From positions 230,458 through 294,457 of the forward strand of contig NZ_BDBI01000009.1 in assembly GCF_001612905.1 (NCBI RefSeq): 64,000 nucleotides of DNA. Direction: 5' to 3'. This document shows, in pieces, positions 33,776-41,046 of this stretch. A model generated the notes under the pieces. It searched no databases and had not been told where the DNA came from. It saw only the letters and a list, made by a program, of their open reading frames with translations. Position 1 is the stretch's first letter, and each line of letters begins with the position of its first letter. Made by a program: the position numbers and the translations under genes. Source of the stretch: Nocardia ignorata NBRC 108230. GTDB taxonomy: Bacteria > Actinomycetota > Actinomycetes > Mycobacteriales > Mycobacteriaceae.

Positions 33776-35329
33776 ATGAACCACAACACAACTCAGCGCA
33801 GAGCCTGCGCCATCGCGGCCGCATGTCTGACCGTGATCTTCATCGGCGCGGCACCAGCCCTGGCCGAGCCCACCGCCAGCGCACCTGGCCCGTCGCCGAC
33901 GTCGGGCGAACGTCGCACCTCGGCCTGCCCTGTCTTGTATGTGCTGGGCGTGCAGAGCGGTGAGGAAGGCGCCGCCACCACCGCTGACACCGGCGATACC
34001 GGAATGCTGGGCCAGGCCTTCGGCAGGTTGGGTGCCGGCGCAGGCACGGCGATCGAGCGATCTTACATCGTCGTAGGCGCCGAGGTGAACACAACGAACT
34101 ACCCCGCAGCGGTGACCGCGGCAGCCGATCAGATCGAACAGCGCGCCGGTGAGGTCATCGACCGGTGTCCATCGACACAGATCGCAGTCGCCGGCTATGC
34201 CCAAGGTGCCGCTGCCGCGGCCGCTTTCGCTGAAGAGGCCGGGGCAGACCAGTCTCGAGTCCCTGCGGAGAAGGTCGCAGGGATCGCGTTGCTGGCCAAC
34301 CCGTCGCGGCGCGCAGCGACCGGTGCTCTGCCCGGCACCGACAAAGCGGAAGTCCCGTCCGCGCCTCCTGGCACGAACGGAACCGCGGTGTCGAAGATCA
34401 AGCTGACCAACACCGGCTTGTCCGGTGCCGGGATCGCCGCCGACCAGACACCGGCCAACTTCGGGTCCCTGGTCGGTCGGGTGGCTGATCTGTGCGTGGC
34501 CGGTGATGCCACCTGCGACGTCCAGTCCGGGAGTCCGTTGCTGACCGCGGTCACCAACATCACCGGACAAACAGAGGGCAAGGACCCGGTCGCCGCGATC
34601 GCCACCGTCGCCCAAGCCCTGGCCTCCACCGCGTTCACGACCGCGGTCGGGGTGGTCAACGACGACATCTCCGGTACCAGTCTGGATCAGCTCTCCTACA
34701 CCCCCAGTCAAACTCTCGGCCAGCGCATCGCGGCCGCGTCCTCACCGTCGGCTACAACACCGACCGAGTCCGACGCGCTCTCGGCGCTGTTCAAGATCGG
34801 CACGATCGGCTTGAACGCCGTGGTGTCGGTGGCGCAGAAGGTCTTCACCGCCACGACCATCGCCGAACTCGCCGCAGTCGGGCTGTCCAACCCCGCCGCC
34901 GCGGTCGCGGTACTCGGCACGAAAGTCGCTGACGCGGTAGTGGATCTGGTGCCGCCCCAGTCGATCAGTACCTGGGTCAACGACGCGTTCGAGGCGATCA
35001 CCTCCACCATCACCGATCCCCAAGACCTGTACACGACCTCGGCGACCGCCCAATACAGCAACGCCACCGGGCGACGCAGCAGCTACAGCACCGTCTCGGT
35101 CACCGCAGGTGGCGATACCCCGCTGGTCGCGACGACCGCTTGGTTCACCGCGATTGCCCACGACCTCACTGCCACCGCGACGCCATCGGCGAAGCAGCCG
35201 ACACCCTCGAACAGCGCGACGACTCCGACCAGTCCGCACCCGGCTCCCTCGCCTACCGCAGTGAAACCCGGTGCCACACAGACCGGTTCGCCCTCGGCCA
35301 CGGCCAGTGAGCCGAGGGTGCACCCCTAG
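33776..35329 (+). CDS. Cutinase-like protein with Ser-to-Ala nucleophile and Ser/Pro/Thr tail
   Basis: 517 aa with a signal peptide ending at A-L-A-E near residue 31, then a cutinase-type domain: C-P-V-L-Y-V-L-G-V-Q, the elbow V-A-G-Y-A-Q-G at about 138-144, and the second Cys pair in D-L-C-V-A-G-D-A-T-C. The nucleophile position is Ala142 (GCC) instead of Ser, so it is probably inactive as an esterase. The last 60 residues are Thr/Ser/Pro-rich, suited to cell-wall spanning or glycosylation. AAAGGAAG upstream supports ATG 33776. It stands between two strong hairpins. Confidence 0.75.
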   Translation: MNHNTTQRRACAIAAACLTVIFIGAAPALAEPTASAPGPSPTSGERRTSACPVLYVLGVQSGEEGAATTADTGDTGMLGQAFGRLGAGAGTAIERSYIVVGAEVNTTNYPAAVTAAADQIEQRAGEVIDRCPSTQIAVAGYAQGAAAAAAFAEEAGADQSRVPAEKVAGIALLANPSRRAATGALPGTDKAEVPSAPPGTNGTAVSKIKLTNTGLSGAGIAADQTPANFGSLVGRVADLCVAGDATCDVQSGSPLLTAVTNITGQTEGKDPVAAIATVAQALASTAFTTAVGVVNDDISGTSLDQLSYTPSQTLGQRIAAASSPSATTPTESDALSALFKIGTIGLNAVVSVAQKVFTATTIAELAAVGLSNPAAAVAVLGTKVADAVVDLVPPQSISTWVNDAFEAITSTITDPQDLYTTSATAQYSNATGRRSSYSTVSVTAGGDTPLVATTAWFTAIAHDLTATATPSAKQPTPSNSATTPTSPHPAPSPTAVKPGATQTGSPSATASEPRVHP

Positions 35330-35331
35330 AC

Positions 35332-35404
35332 CCCTTCGGAGCACGAATCGAGCAGCCAGCCTTCCCCCTGGTCAGCGGCTCTTCCAGCGGCGTGCTCCGA
35401 AGGG
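35332..35404 (+). promoter_or_regulatory. Perfect 14-bp inverted repeat between cutinase-like and T4SS genes
   Basis: Arms CCCTTCGGAGCACG (35332-35345) and its reverse complement (35391-35404) enclose 45 bases. The loop holds a GTCAGCGGCTCTTCCAG block resembling the end of the two 58-base direct repeats. It begins two bases past the cutinase-like stop. It may be an attenuator, terminator or RNA-processing stem. Confidence 0.55.
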
Positions 35405-35442
35405 CCCGACCACAACCCAACCGAACCGAGGAGGTGAACAAC

Positions 35443-36114
35443 ATGCCCACCGACGACCTGAGCCATAACCATGGTGCCGCTTGGCTGTACAAGCCCGACA
35501 ACCCAGACCCCCACCCCGACGAACCCCATCAGGTCAGCGAACACCTCCACGCCCGATCAATACCGCGCCACGCGTCGACGCGGCGGTCACGCATCATTGC
35601 GCTGAGCGCCGCCGCCGGCATCCTTACCGGTTCGGTCGCTGCCGTCGCGGTGGACATGTCGGGCAGCGACCACACCGACACCGCCGCCTCTGTCTCCACC
35701 TCCGCAACAAGCTCGACCACCCCTGCCTCTACTGTCACCGCCACCGAGCGGGCCTGTGCCGGGCTCTCTGCGCAAACGGTGACAGCGGGCGCCGGGGACA
35801 CCAGGACCGTCGCCGGTGTGATCGCGGCGTTCGAGTTCGCCTACTACGTCACACGCAGCGCGGAGGACGCGCTGCGGTTGGTGACCCCGCAGGCCGGGAT
35901 CGTGCACGAACCGCTGGCCGCTGCGATCACGGCGCTGCCGATCGGCACCAGCCACTGCGTCGGCATCACTCCGATCGCGGAGAACACCGCCGAGGTCCAC
36001 CTGGTGGAACTGCATCCCGACGGCCGCCGCTTCGACTACCTGCAGCTGATCAACGTATCCGCCGCTGCTGCTGGCGAATTGGTCATCACCAACATCCAGA
36101 AGCGAGGCAGCTGA
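35443..36114 (+). CDS. Single-pass membrane protein, NTF2-like/VirB8-like accessory
   Basis: 223 aa with a cytoplasmic N-terminus (many His and Pro), one membrane helix about residues 49-68 (I-I-A-L-S-A-A-A-G-I-L), a Thr/Ser linker and a globular outer domain starting T-V-A-G-V-I-A-A-F-E-F-A-Y-Y-V. The topology and position before T4SS genes fit an NTF2-fold channel component, but no family motif proves it. GAGGAGG eight bases upstream marks the start. The stop TGA overlaps the next ATG. Confidence 0.6.
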   Translation: MPTDDLSHNHGAAWLYKPDNPDPHPDEPHQVSEHLHARSIPRHASTRRSRIIALSAAAGILTGSVAAVAVDMSGSDHTDTAASVSTSATSSTTPASTVTATERACAGLSAQTVTAGAGDTRTVAGVIAAFEFAYYVTRSAEDALRLVTPQAGIVHEPLAAAITALPIGTSHCVGITPIAENTAEVHLVELHPDGRRFDYLQLINVSAAAAGELVITNIQKRGS

Positions 36115-36764
36115 TGCCCGCGCTGATCCTTCACGAGCATCCTCTCGCCGTGATCGGCGGCTGTCAGTTGGACCCGGCCACGGTGACCCCGCCACTGCGC
36201 GTCGCCAGCATCCGCGTACAACCCCTGCCGACTACCCGAGCGCATCCACCGGCGGTCGCGATCGTCGGCGCTCACGGGGGAGCGGGGACCTCGACGCTGG
36301 CACGGTGGTGGGCTCCCGCTGCGGACTGCGAACAGTCCTGGCCGGGCTCGCCGCAGACCACCCAACGTGTCGTTGTGGCGGCACGGTTGTGCCTGCCAGG
36401 GCTGATCGCTTGCGCGGACCGGTTGCGTGAATGGCACGCCGGAGCGGCACCCGAAGGCGTCGAGGTCGTCGGTGTCGTACTCAGTGCCGCCCGACCGGGC
36501 CGAGTCCCAGCACCGGTGCGCCGCTACCGGGCCGTAGTCGAAGACCTGGCCGAGCACGTGTGGGAGATCGGCTGGCATGACGAGCTCATCGAACGCGAAC
36601 TCAGCGAACTCGCCGAGTTCAGCCCCTTCGACCCTGCCCCGCAACGCCGCCCCCGCCTGACCGAAGCGGTGCCGCTGGATGTTCATCACGTCGGCAGCGA
36701 GCTCATCGACGCCCTCGCCCGAACGACCAAAAACCCTATCGACCAACACGATTCGGAGAAATGA
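36114..36764 (+). CDS. ParA/MinD-like protein with degenerate P-loop (DUF6668-like)
   Basis: 216 aa. A-I-V-G-A-H-G-G-A-G-T-S-T-L-A-R near residue 52 has the shape of a deviant Walker A, but the lysine before the Ser/Thr is replaced by Thr, so ATP hydrolysis is doubtful. R-V-V-V-A-A-R and V-V-G-V-V-L-S-A follow where the P-loop fold predicts strands. Similar proteins recur in actinobacterial T4SS loci with an SCO6880 gene. A positioning or regulatory role for the channel is inferred. It overlaps the genes on both sides. Confidence 0.6.
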   Translation: MPALILHEHPLAVIGGCQLDPATVTPPLRVASIRVQPLPTTRAHPPAVAIVGAHGGAGTSTLARWWAPAADCEQSWPGSPQTTQRVVVAARLCLPGLIACADRLREWHAGAAPEGVEVVGVVLSAARPGRVPAPVRRYRAVVEDLAEHVWEIGWHDELIERELSELAEFSPFDPAPQRRPRLTEAVPLDVHHVGSELIDALARTTKNPIDQHDSEK

Positions 36765-37063
36765 CGATGTCGGTTCTATCCGTCGTGGGCGACAGCGTGA
36801 CGGTGCTGGCCCAAGAGATCAAGATCAACCCGACCGTCCCGCCGGGCGGGGACAAGCTGACCAACCTGGTCGGCTACCTGTCCTGGCTGGTTATCTTGGC
36901 CGGGGTAGCAGCCCTGATCTATGCCGGGGGCAAGTTCGGGTGGGAACGCTGGCACGGCGGCGCGGTCGAATCACCCAAGATCGTGTTCGCGGCCATGGTC
37001 GGCGGCATCATCGCCACCTCCGCCGGCGCCATCATGAACGCCGCCGTCACCGGAGGGTCCTGA
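36761..37063 (+). CDS. Small two-helix membrane protein, VirB2-like pilin candidate
   Basis: 100 aa with hydrophobic segments about 38-56 and 77-95 separated by a short charged loop (K-F-G-W-E-R-W-H-G-G). Size, topology and position before T4SS genes fit VirB2/TrbC-type pilins, though no cleavable signal peptide is evident. The ATG overlaps the preceding stop; MSVLSV at 36767 is an alternative start. Assignment is by context. Confidence 0.55.
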   Translation: MTMSVLSVVGDSVTVLAQEIKINPTVPPGGDKLTNLVGYLSWLVILAGVAALIYAGGKFGWERWHGGAVESPKIVFAAMVGGIIATSAGAIMNAAVTGGS

Positions 37064-37064
37064 C

Positions 37065-37928
37065 ATGCAGGCACCCCAATACCGCCACGAAACACGCAGC
37101 ACCACAACTGATTCACACGCGGTGACCATCACCGCCGCCGACGGCACAGTGCTGACCGGAACCCGATTTGGGAAACCGGACGCCGCGCTGACCGTCGTCT
37201 ACCTGCCCGGACCACTGGCAGACGCAACGCATTTCGCGCCGATGATCACGCTGATCGACCGACACCTCCGCGCCGAGGTCGCCCAGCTGGTCTACGACCA
37301 GCGTGGCCACGGCAACGACCTGCCGCTGCACCCCGGCCCGGCGGGAATGGCCCAACTCGTCGAGGACCTGGACACCGTCCTCTCCCAGGCTGACGGTCGC
37401 GTGGTGCTGGTCGTGCATTCACTGGCCGCGATCGTCGCTCAGGAATGGCTGTACCACCACCGACGAAACCCCGCCGGCGTCGACGCGATCGTCGCGATCA
37501 CACCGGTGACAGAACTACCCGATCACGACAAAGCCCTCACCGAACACCCCACGGGGGCGGCCCTGCGAGCCGGTCGACGTCTCATCCACCAACTTTCCAC
37601 AGCCCTGGGCGAGCACCGCCTCCACACCGACGCCGAACTCGAGGCCGCCCGCCACACCCTGCGTGCGTATCGGCGCTGCGGGGCCGACCTAGCGGTGGTT
37701 GAAGACCTGTTGCGCGCGACACCGACCTGGATCGTGGCCGGGCACGCAGACCCCGTCGCAAGCTACGGGCGGGTCACGGAACTGGCGGAAACGGTGTGGG
37801 CAGAATTGAGCAGCCTGCCCGACGGAGGCCATGACCTGGCCCGAACCTTTCCTCAGCTGCCCGCCGCAGCGGTGTCCTCCGCGATCCGGGTAGCCCGAGA
37901 CGCCGATCGGTTCGGAGGCCAGTGGTGA
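37065..37928 (+). CDS. Alpha/beta hydrolase
   Basis: 287 aa without a signal peptide. The fold markers are Y-L-P-G-P-L in the oxyanion loop, Y-D-Q-R-G-H-G before the elbow, the nucleophile in V-V-H-S-L-A-A, Asp in G-H-A-D-P-V and His in D-G-G-H-D. The triad is intact, unlike two earlier hydrolases of this locus. The elbow V-H-S-L-A is a variant of G-x-S-x-G. GGAGGG precedes the ATG. It sits among T4SS genes and overlaps the next one; the substrate is unknown, but an envelope ester or a signalling lactone is possible. Confidence 0.75.
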   Translation: MQAPQYRHETRSTTTDSHAVTITAADGTVLTGTRFGKPDAALTVVYLPGPLADATHFAPMITLIDRHLRAEVAQLVYDQRGHGNDLPLHPGPAGMAQLVEDLDTVLSQADGRVVLVVHSLAAIVAQEWLYHHRRNPAGVDAIVAITPVTELPDHDKALTEHPTGAALRAGRRLIHQLSTALGEHRLHTDAELEAARHTLRAYRRCGADLAVVEDLLRATPTWIVAGHADPVASYGRVTELAETVWAELSSLPDGGHDLARTFPQLPAAAVSSAIRVARDADRFGGQW

Positions 37929-38155
37929 TCGCCGCACCGCTGCCCGCGCAGGTCTTGGCGCCGCTGACACAGCTGCTGAACTGGCTGGCCTGGTTCGTGC
38001 TGCTGCTGTGCGTGGCCCGCGCGACCTTCGTCGGCGGCCAACTCGCCCTGCGGATTTACCGCGAAGAAGCGATCGAGGGGTTCATCGGATCTCTCGCCGC
38101 CGCCGCACTCCTCGGCTCGGCCAGCGCCCTGGCCATCGCCATCCTGCCCACCTAA
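37922..38155 (+). CDS. Small two-helix membrane protein of the T4SS locus
   Basis: 77 aa, two hydrophobic helices (about 18-40 and 56-75) joined by Y-R-E-E-A-I-E-G-F. The start is GTG 37922 or 37925, overlapping the hydrolase stop. Size and position suit a pilin- or VirB3-like part. It is not recognised by sequence. Confidence 0.55.
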   Translation: MVIAAPLPAQVLAPLTQLLNWLAWFVLLLCVARATFVGGQLALRIYREEAIEGFIGSLAAAALLGSASALAIAILPT

Positions 38156-38172
38156 AACCACAGGACACCGCA

Positions 38173-38814
38173 ATGCCACAAAAACTCTCGATACTCGGCA
38201 GCCGGACGCTCACCGCCTGGATCGTGCTCGCTGCGGCGGGCACCGCGACAGCCTGTGGCGGCACCGAGCCCGGTGAGGACCAGCGTCTCCCAGTCGCCAA
38301 CACCGCAGAACAGCTGGTCCCCACTGGGCTGAGCTGGCGGACCTATCAGGGCATCGACCTGCCCACCGCGGTAGAAGGTCCACGCGTGGTAGACGGCGCG
38401 ACCGCCACCGACTTCGACCGGTCCCCGGCCGGTGCCGCCCTGGCCGCCATCCACACGACCGTGCGCATCTCGGTCGCACCCGACGGGCAGTGGGCGGCGG
38501 TCGGGCAGCGCATGATCGCCCCCGGCCCAGGCCGGGATGCCTGGGCCACAGCACGCGCCCAGATCTCGATCCCCACCCCGGCCACCGACGCGGTGCCCAA
38601 GATCCTCGGCTACGTCGTCGCCGCCTACACCGACACAGAGGCCCAGATCCAGACCTACTCGATTTATCCGGACAACTCGACCACTCGCAACACCGCCACC
38701 GTCATCTGGGCCACCGACGGGTGGCGACTGCGACTGCCCGACACGGTGACCGAAAGCCCGGTCACCGCAGTGGATTCCATACCCAACGACATGGTTGCCC
38801 TGCCGAAACCGTGA
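38173..38814 (+). CDS. Lipoprotein, T4SS accessory
   Basis: 213 aa. Signal peptide with lipobox A-T-A-C near residue 28. The mature part has L-S-W-R-T-Y-Q-G-I-D-L-P and D-F-D-R-S-P-A-G-A-A-L-A-A, which recur in similar order in the next gene product. The two are therefore related extracytoplasmic domains (DUF8175-like in my reading). The role is probably in the channel periplasm/wall zone; it may be a VirB7-like anchor. It starts 17 bases after the preceding stop. Confidence 0.6.
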   Translation: MPQKLSILGSRTLTAWIVLAAAGTATACGGTEPGEDQRLPVANTAEQLVPTGLSWRTYQGIDLPTAVEGPRVVDGATATDFDRSPAGAALAAIHTTVRISVAPDGQWAAVGQRMIAPGPGRDAWATARAQISIPTPATDAVPKILGYVVAAYTDTEAQIQTYSIYPDNSTTRNTATVIWATDGWRLRLPDTVTESPVTAVDSIPNDMVALPKP

Positions 38815-38827
38815 GGATCAATTTCTG

Positions 38828-39625
38828 ATGCGCTCGATGCGAACCCTGCTCATACTGCTCAGCATCATCGCCGCAGTGGTGATTGTCGTGTTCGTCCTGA
38901 CCGTCACAGGCGACGACCAGACCGACACCACCGAACCCCGTGGTCAGAGCGGGCAACCCACCACGATCGCGGTGTCACCGGCGACACCGACAGCAGCGCG
39001 TCCGCCGACGGTCGACATGTTCGGTAACCGGCTCGAAGTCCCTGCCGAGGACGCCGGTGCGGCGTTGTCGCAGACCGTCGAGGAGCGACCGGACCCGACG
39101 CGACCGGACTATCTGAGCGCGGCACCCGCTCGATTGCAGTGGCAACGAATTTGGGACGGCGCGGCAGTGCCGGTCTCAGGGAGCGATGGCCCTGCCCGTA
39201 TCGACGCCGGTGTGGCCGAGGGGTTCGCACGCACACCGCAAGGTGCCGCACTGGCGGCGATGGACGCCATCGGGCGGGCCTATGCCGCACCGGACCCGAT
39301 CTGGCAAAAGGTCGTGCGGGAGCGCTTTTACGGCGGCGGGGACACATTGATCGACCAGTTCGCCCGCTCTAGAGCCAGCGCCCCAGGGATGGCACGCTAC
39401 GTCACCGTCCCTGAAGGTGTGCGGGTTGAACCCGGCTACCGCGACGACCTCGCTGTGGTTCAGCTCGCGGTCCGTTCGACGACGGGGTACGCGATCGCGA
39501 CCTGGCCGATGGTCTGGGTCGATGGTGATTGGCGTATCCGCACGCCCGAGGTCATCGAGACGCTGTGGCGTCCAGCCACACCCGTCGCCTCGATGGCGGG
39601 GTTCGGCCGCTGGAGGCAGTCGTGA
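38828..39625 (+). CDS. Membrane-anchored T4SS accessory protein, paralogue of the preceding lipoprotein
   Basis: 265 aa with an N-terminal membrane helix (residues 5-26), a Pro/Thr linker and an outer domain. L-Q-W-Q-R-I-W-D-G-A-A-V-P and G-F-A-R-T-P-Q-G-A-A-L-A-A mirror the previous protein. A bitopic N-in protein with this domain fits a VirB8-like assembly factor. The stop overlaps the GTG of the next gene (GTGA). Confidence 0.65.
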   Translation: MRSMRTLLILLSIIAAVVIVVFVLTVTGDDQTDTTEPRGQSGQPTTIAVSPATPTAARPPTVDMFGNRLEVPAEDAGAALSQTVEERPDPTRPDYLSAAPARLQWQRIWDGAAVPVSGSDGPARIDAGVAEGFARTPQGAALAAMDAIGRAYAAPDPIWQKVVRERFYGGGDTLIDQFARSRASAPGMARYVTVPEGVRVEPGYRDDLAVVQLAVRSTTGYAIATWPMVWVDGDWRIRTPEVIETLWRPATPVASMAGFGRWRQS

Positions 39626-41046
39626 GTGTCCTCGCCGCACCGGTCGCGCCGGTAGGCGGTGTTCATGCCCAAATTGTTCCCGATCTCGCCTGTCTGGCGG
39701 TGCCCGGAGTGCAGGAAGCGTGCCGGCTCGCGGACCTCGCTGGGGAGGTGGCTGAGGCGGCGAGCGACTCGGTGATCGGCAGCATCGCTGCCGATCTCAT
39801 CGACAGCCTGGTGAGCGGGTTGCGGTTAGTGATGGCGTGGTGGACGACCTTCCCGTCACCGGAACTGGCGACCTCCCAGGGACAGCCCGCCCCAGTGCTT
39901 GCCCAAATACGTGAATACACCAGTGGGCTACAGGTGGTGCTGCTCACCGCCGGGATCATGTTCGCCGCCGCGCGGCTGGCATTGGCCAAGCGGGGCGCCG
40001 CGGCGGGGGAAGCGCAGGAGAGCTTCCTGATGTTGGCACGGGCGACGTTCGGGGCGATGACCTTCGGTGTACTGATCACCGTCGCGACCACGGCCGGGGA
40101 CGAGTTCGCCTCCTGGGTCGTCTTCGACGCCGCTCGCGGCGACCTGGACACCGCTGTCGGTCGCATCGCCGACCCACGGATCACAGGCAATCTCGGCTCC
40201 GGGATCTTGCTCGTTCTCGGCGTGCTCGGCGCGATCAGCCTGCTGGTTCAACTCGTCATGCTGGTGATCCGACAGGCCCTTCTCGTTGTCGTTGTGGCAG
40301 TGATTCCGATGGCGGCGGCAGCATCGGGCACCGGGCCCGGTTCACAAGCCTACAAACGGCTGGTGGCGTGGTCGCTGGCGTTCGTGCTGTGGAAGCCGGT
40401 GGGGGCGTTGGTCTATGCCATCGCGTTCGCGGTCACCGGCACTGAGGACGACCCAGATCCTCAGTTGGTCCTGCTGGGGATGATCTTGATGTTGATGAGC
40501 GTGATCGTCCTTCCAGCATTGATCCGCTTGATCGCCCCGGCAGTGGCCACCCTGGGCGGCGGTGGCGGAGCGGCAGCGGCGTTGGCTGGTGCCGGTGCGG
40601 GTATCGCGATGTCGGCAGTCGGCAGCGGGGGGTCTCAGGCCCGGAAAATGTCGGAGGCAGAGAACTCTGGTTCGTCGTCGGGCCCCCCGCCCAGCTCTGG
40701 GGGTCCTCCATCGCCGCCGGGTGGAGCCGAAGGCGCCCGCCAGATGTCGCCCACTTCGGGCACACCGCCCGGAAGCACACCATCCTCGTCCGGAAGCAGT
40801 GCACCAACGCCCACACCACCGGTCGGAGCGGGTTCGGGCAATGGGGATGCTTCGGTCCCCAATGCAGGTGGTGAGGGCAATCCCGCAGCGCCCGAGGGGC
40901 TGGGGGCGGGTTCGTCGGCGGCATCGGCGGGTGCCCAGCTCGCCGTCGGCGCGGTGCAAGGCACCGCTTCGGCCACGGAACGCTCGGTCCCCGAATCGCC
41001 ACAAATAGATCCGGATTCGCTCGGTCCTGGGGAGGTTCGCCGATGA
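39622..41046 (+). CDS. VirB6/TrbL-like polytopic membrane protein
   Basis: 474 aa from GTG 39622. After an extracellular-like N-terminus there are about six membrane helices (residues 100-320), the arrangement of VirB6/TrbL channel proteins. A flexible Gly/Ser/Pro-rich cytoplasmic or wall-facing tail of about 150 residues (S-S-S-G-P-P-P-S-S-G-G-P-P) follows. It should form the inner-membrane core with the SCO6880 and VirB4-like proteins that follow. It overlaps both neighbours by 4 bp. Confidence 0.75.
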   Translation: MSVLAAPVAPVGGVHAQIVPDLACLAVPGVQEACRLADLAGEVAEAASDSVIGSIAADLIDSLVSGLRLVMAWWTTFPSPELATSQGQPAPVLAQIREYTSGLQVVLLTAGIMFAAARLALAKRGAAAGEAQESFLMLARATFGAMTFGVLITVATTAGDEFASWVVFDAARGDLDTAVGRIADPRITGNLGSGILLVLGVLGAISLLVQLVMLVIRQALLVVVVAVIPMAAAASGTGPGSQAYKRLVAWSLAFVLWKPVGALVYAIAFAVTGTEDDPDPQLVLLGMILMLMSVIVLPALIRLIAPAVATLGGGGGAAAALAGAGAGIAMSAVGSGGSQARKMSEAENSGSSSGPPPSSGGPPSPPGGAEGARQMSPTSGTPPGSTPSSSGSSAPTPTPPVGAGSGNGDASVPNAGGEGNPAAPEGLGAGSSAASAGAQLAVGAVQGTASATERSVPESPQIDPDSLGPGEVRR

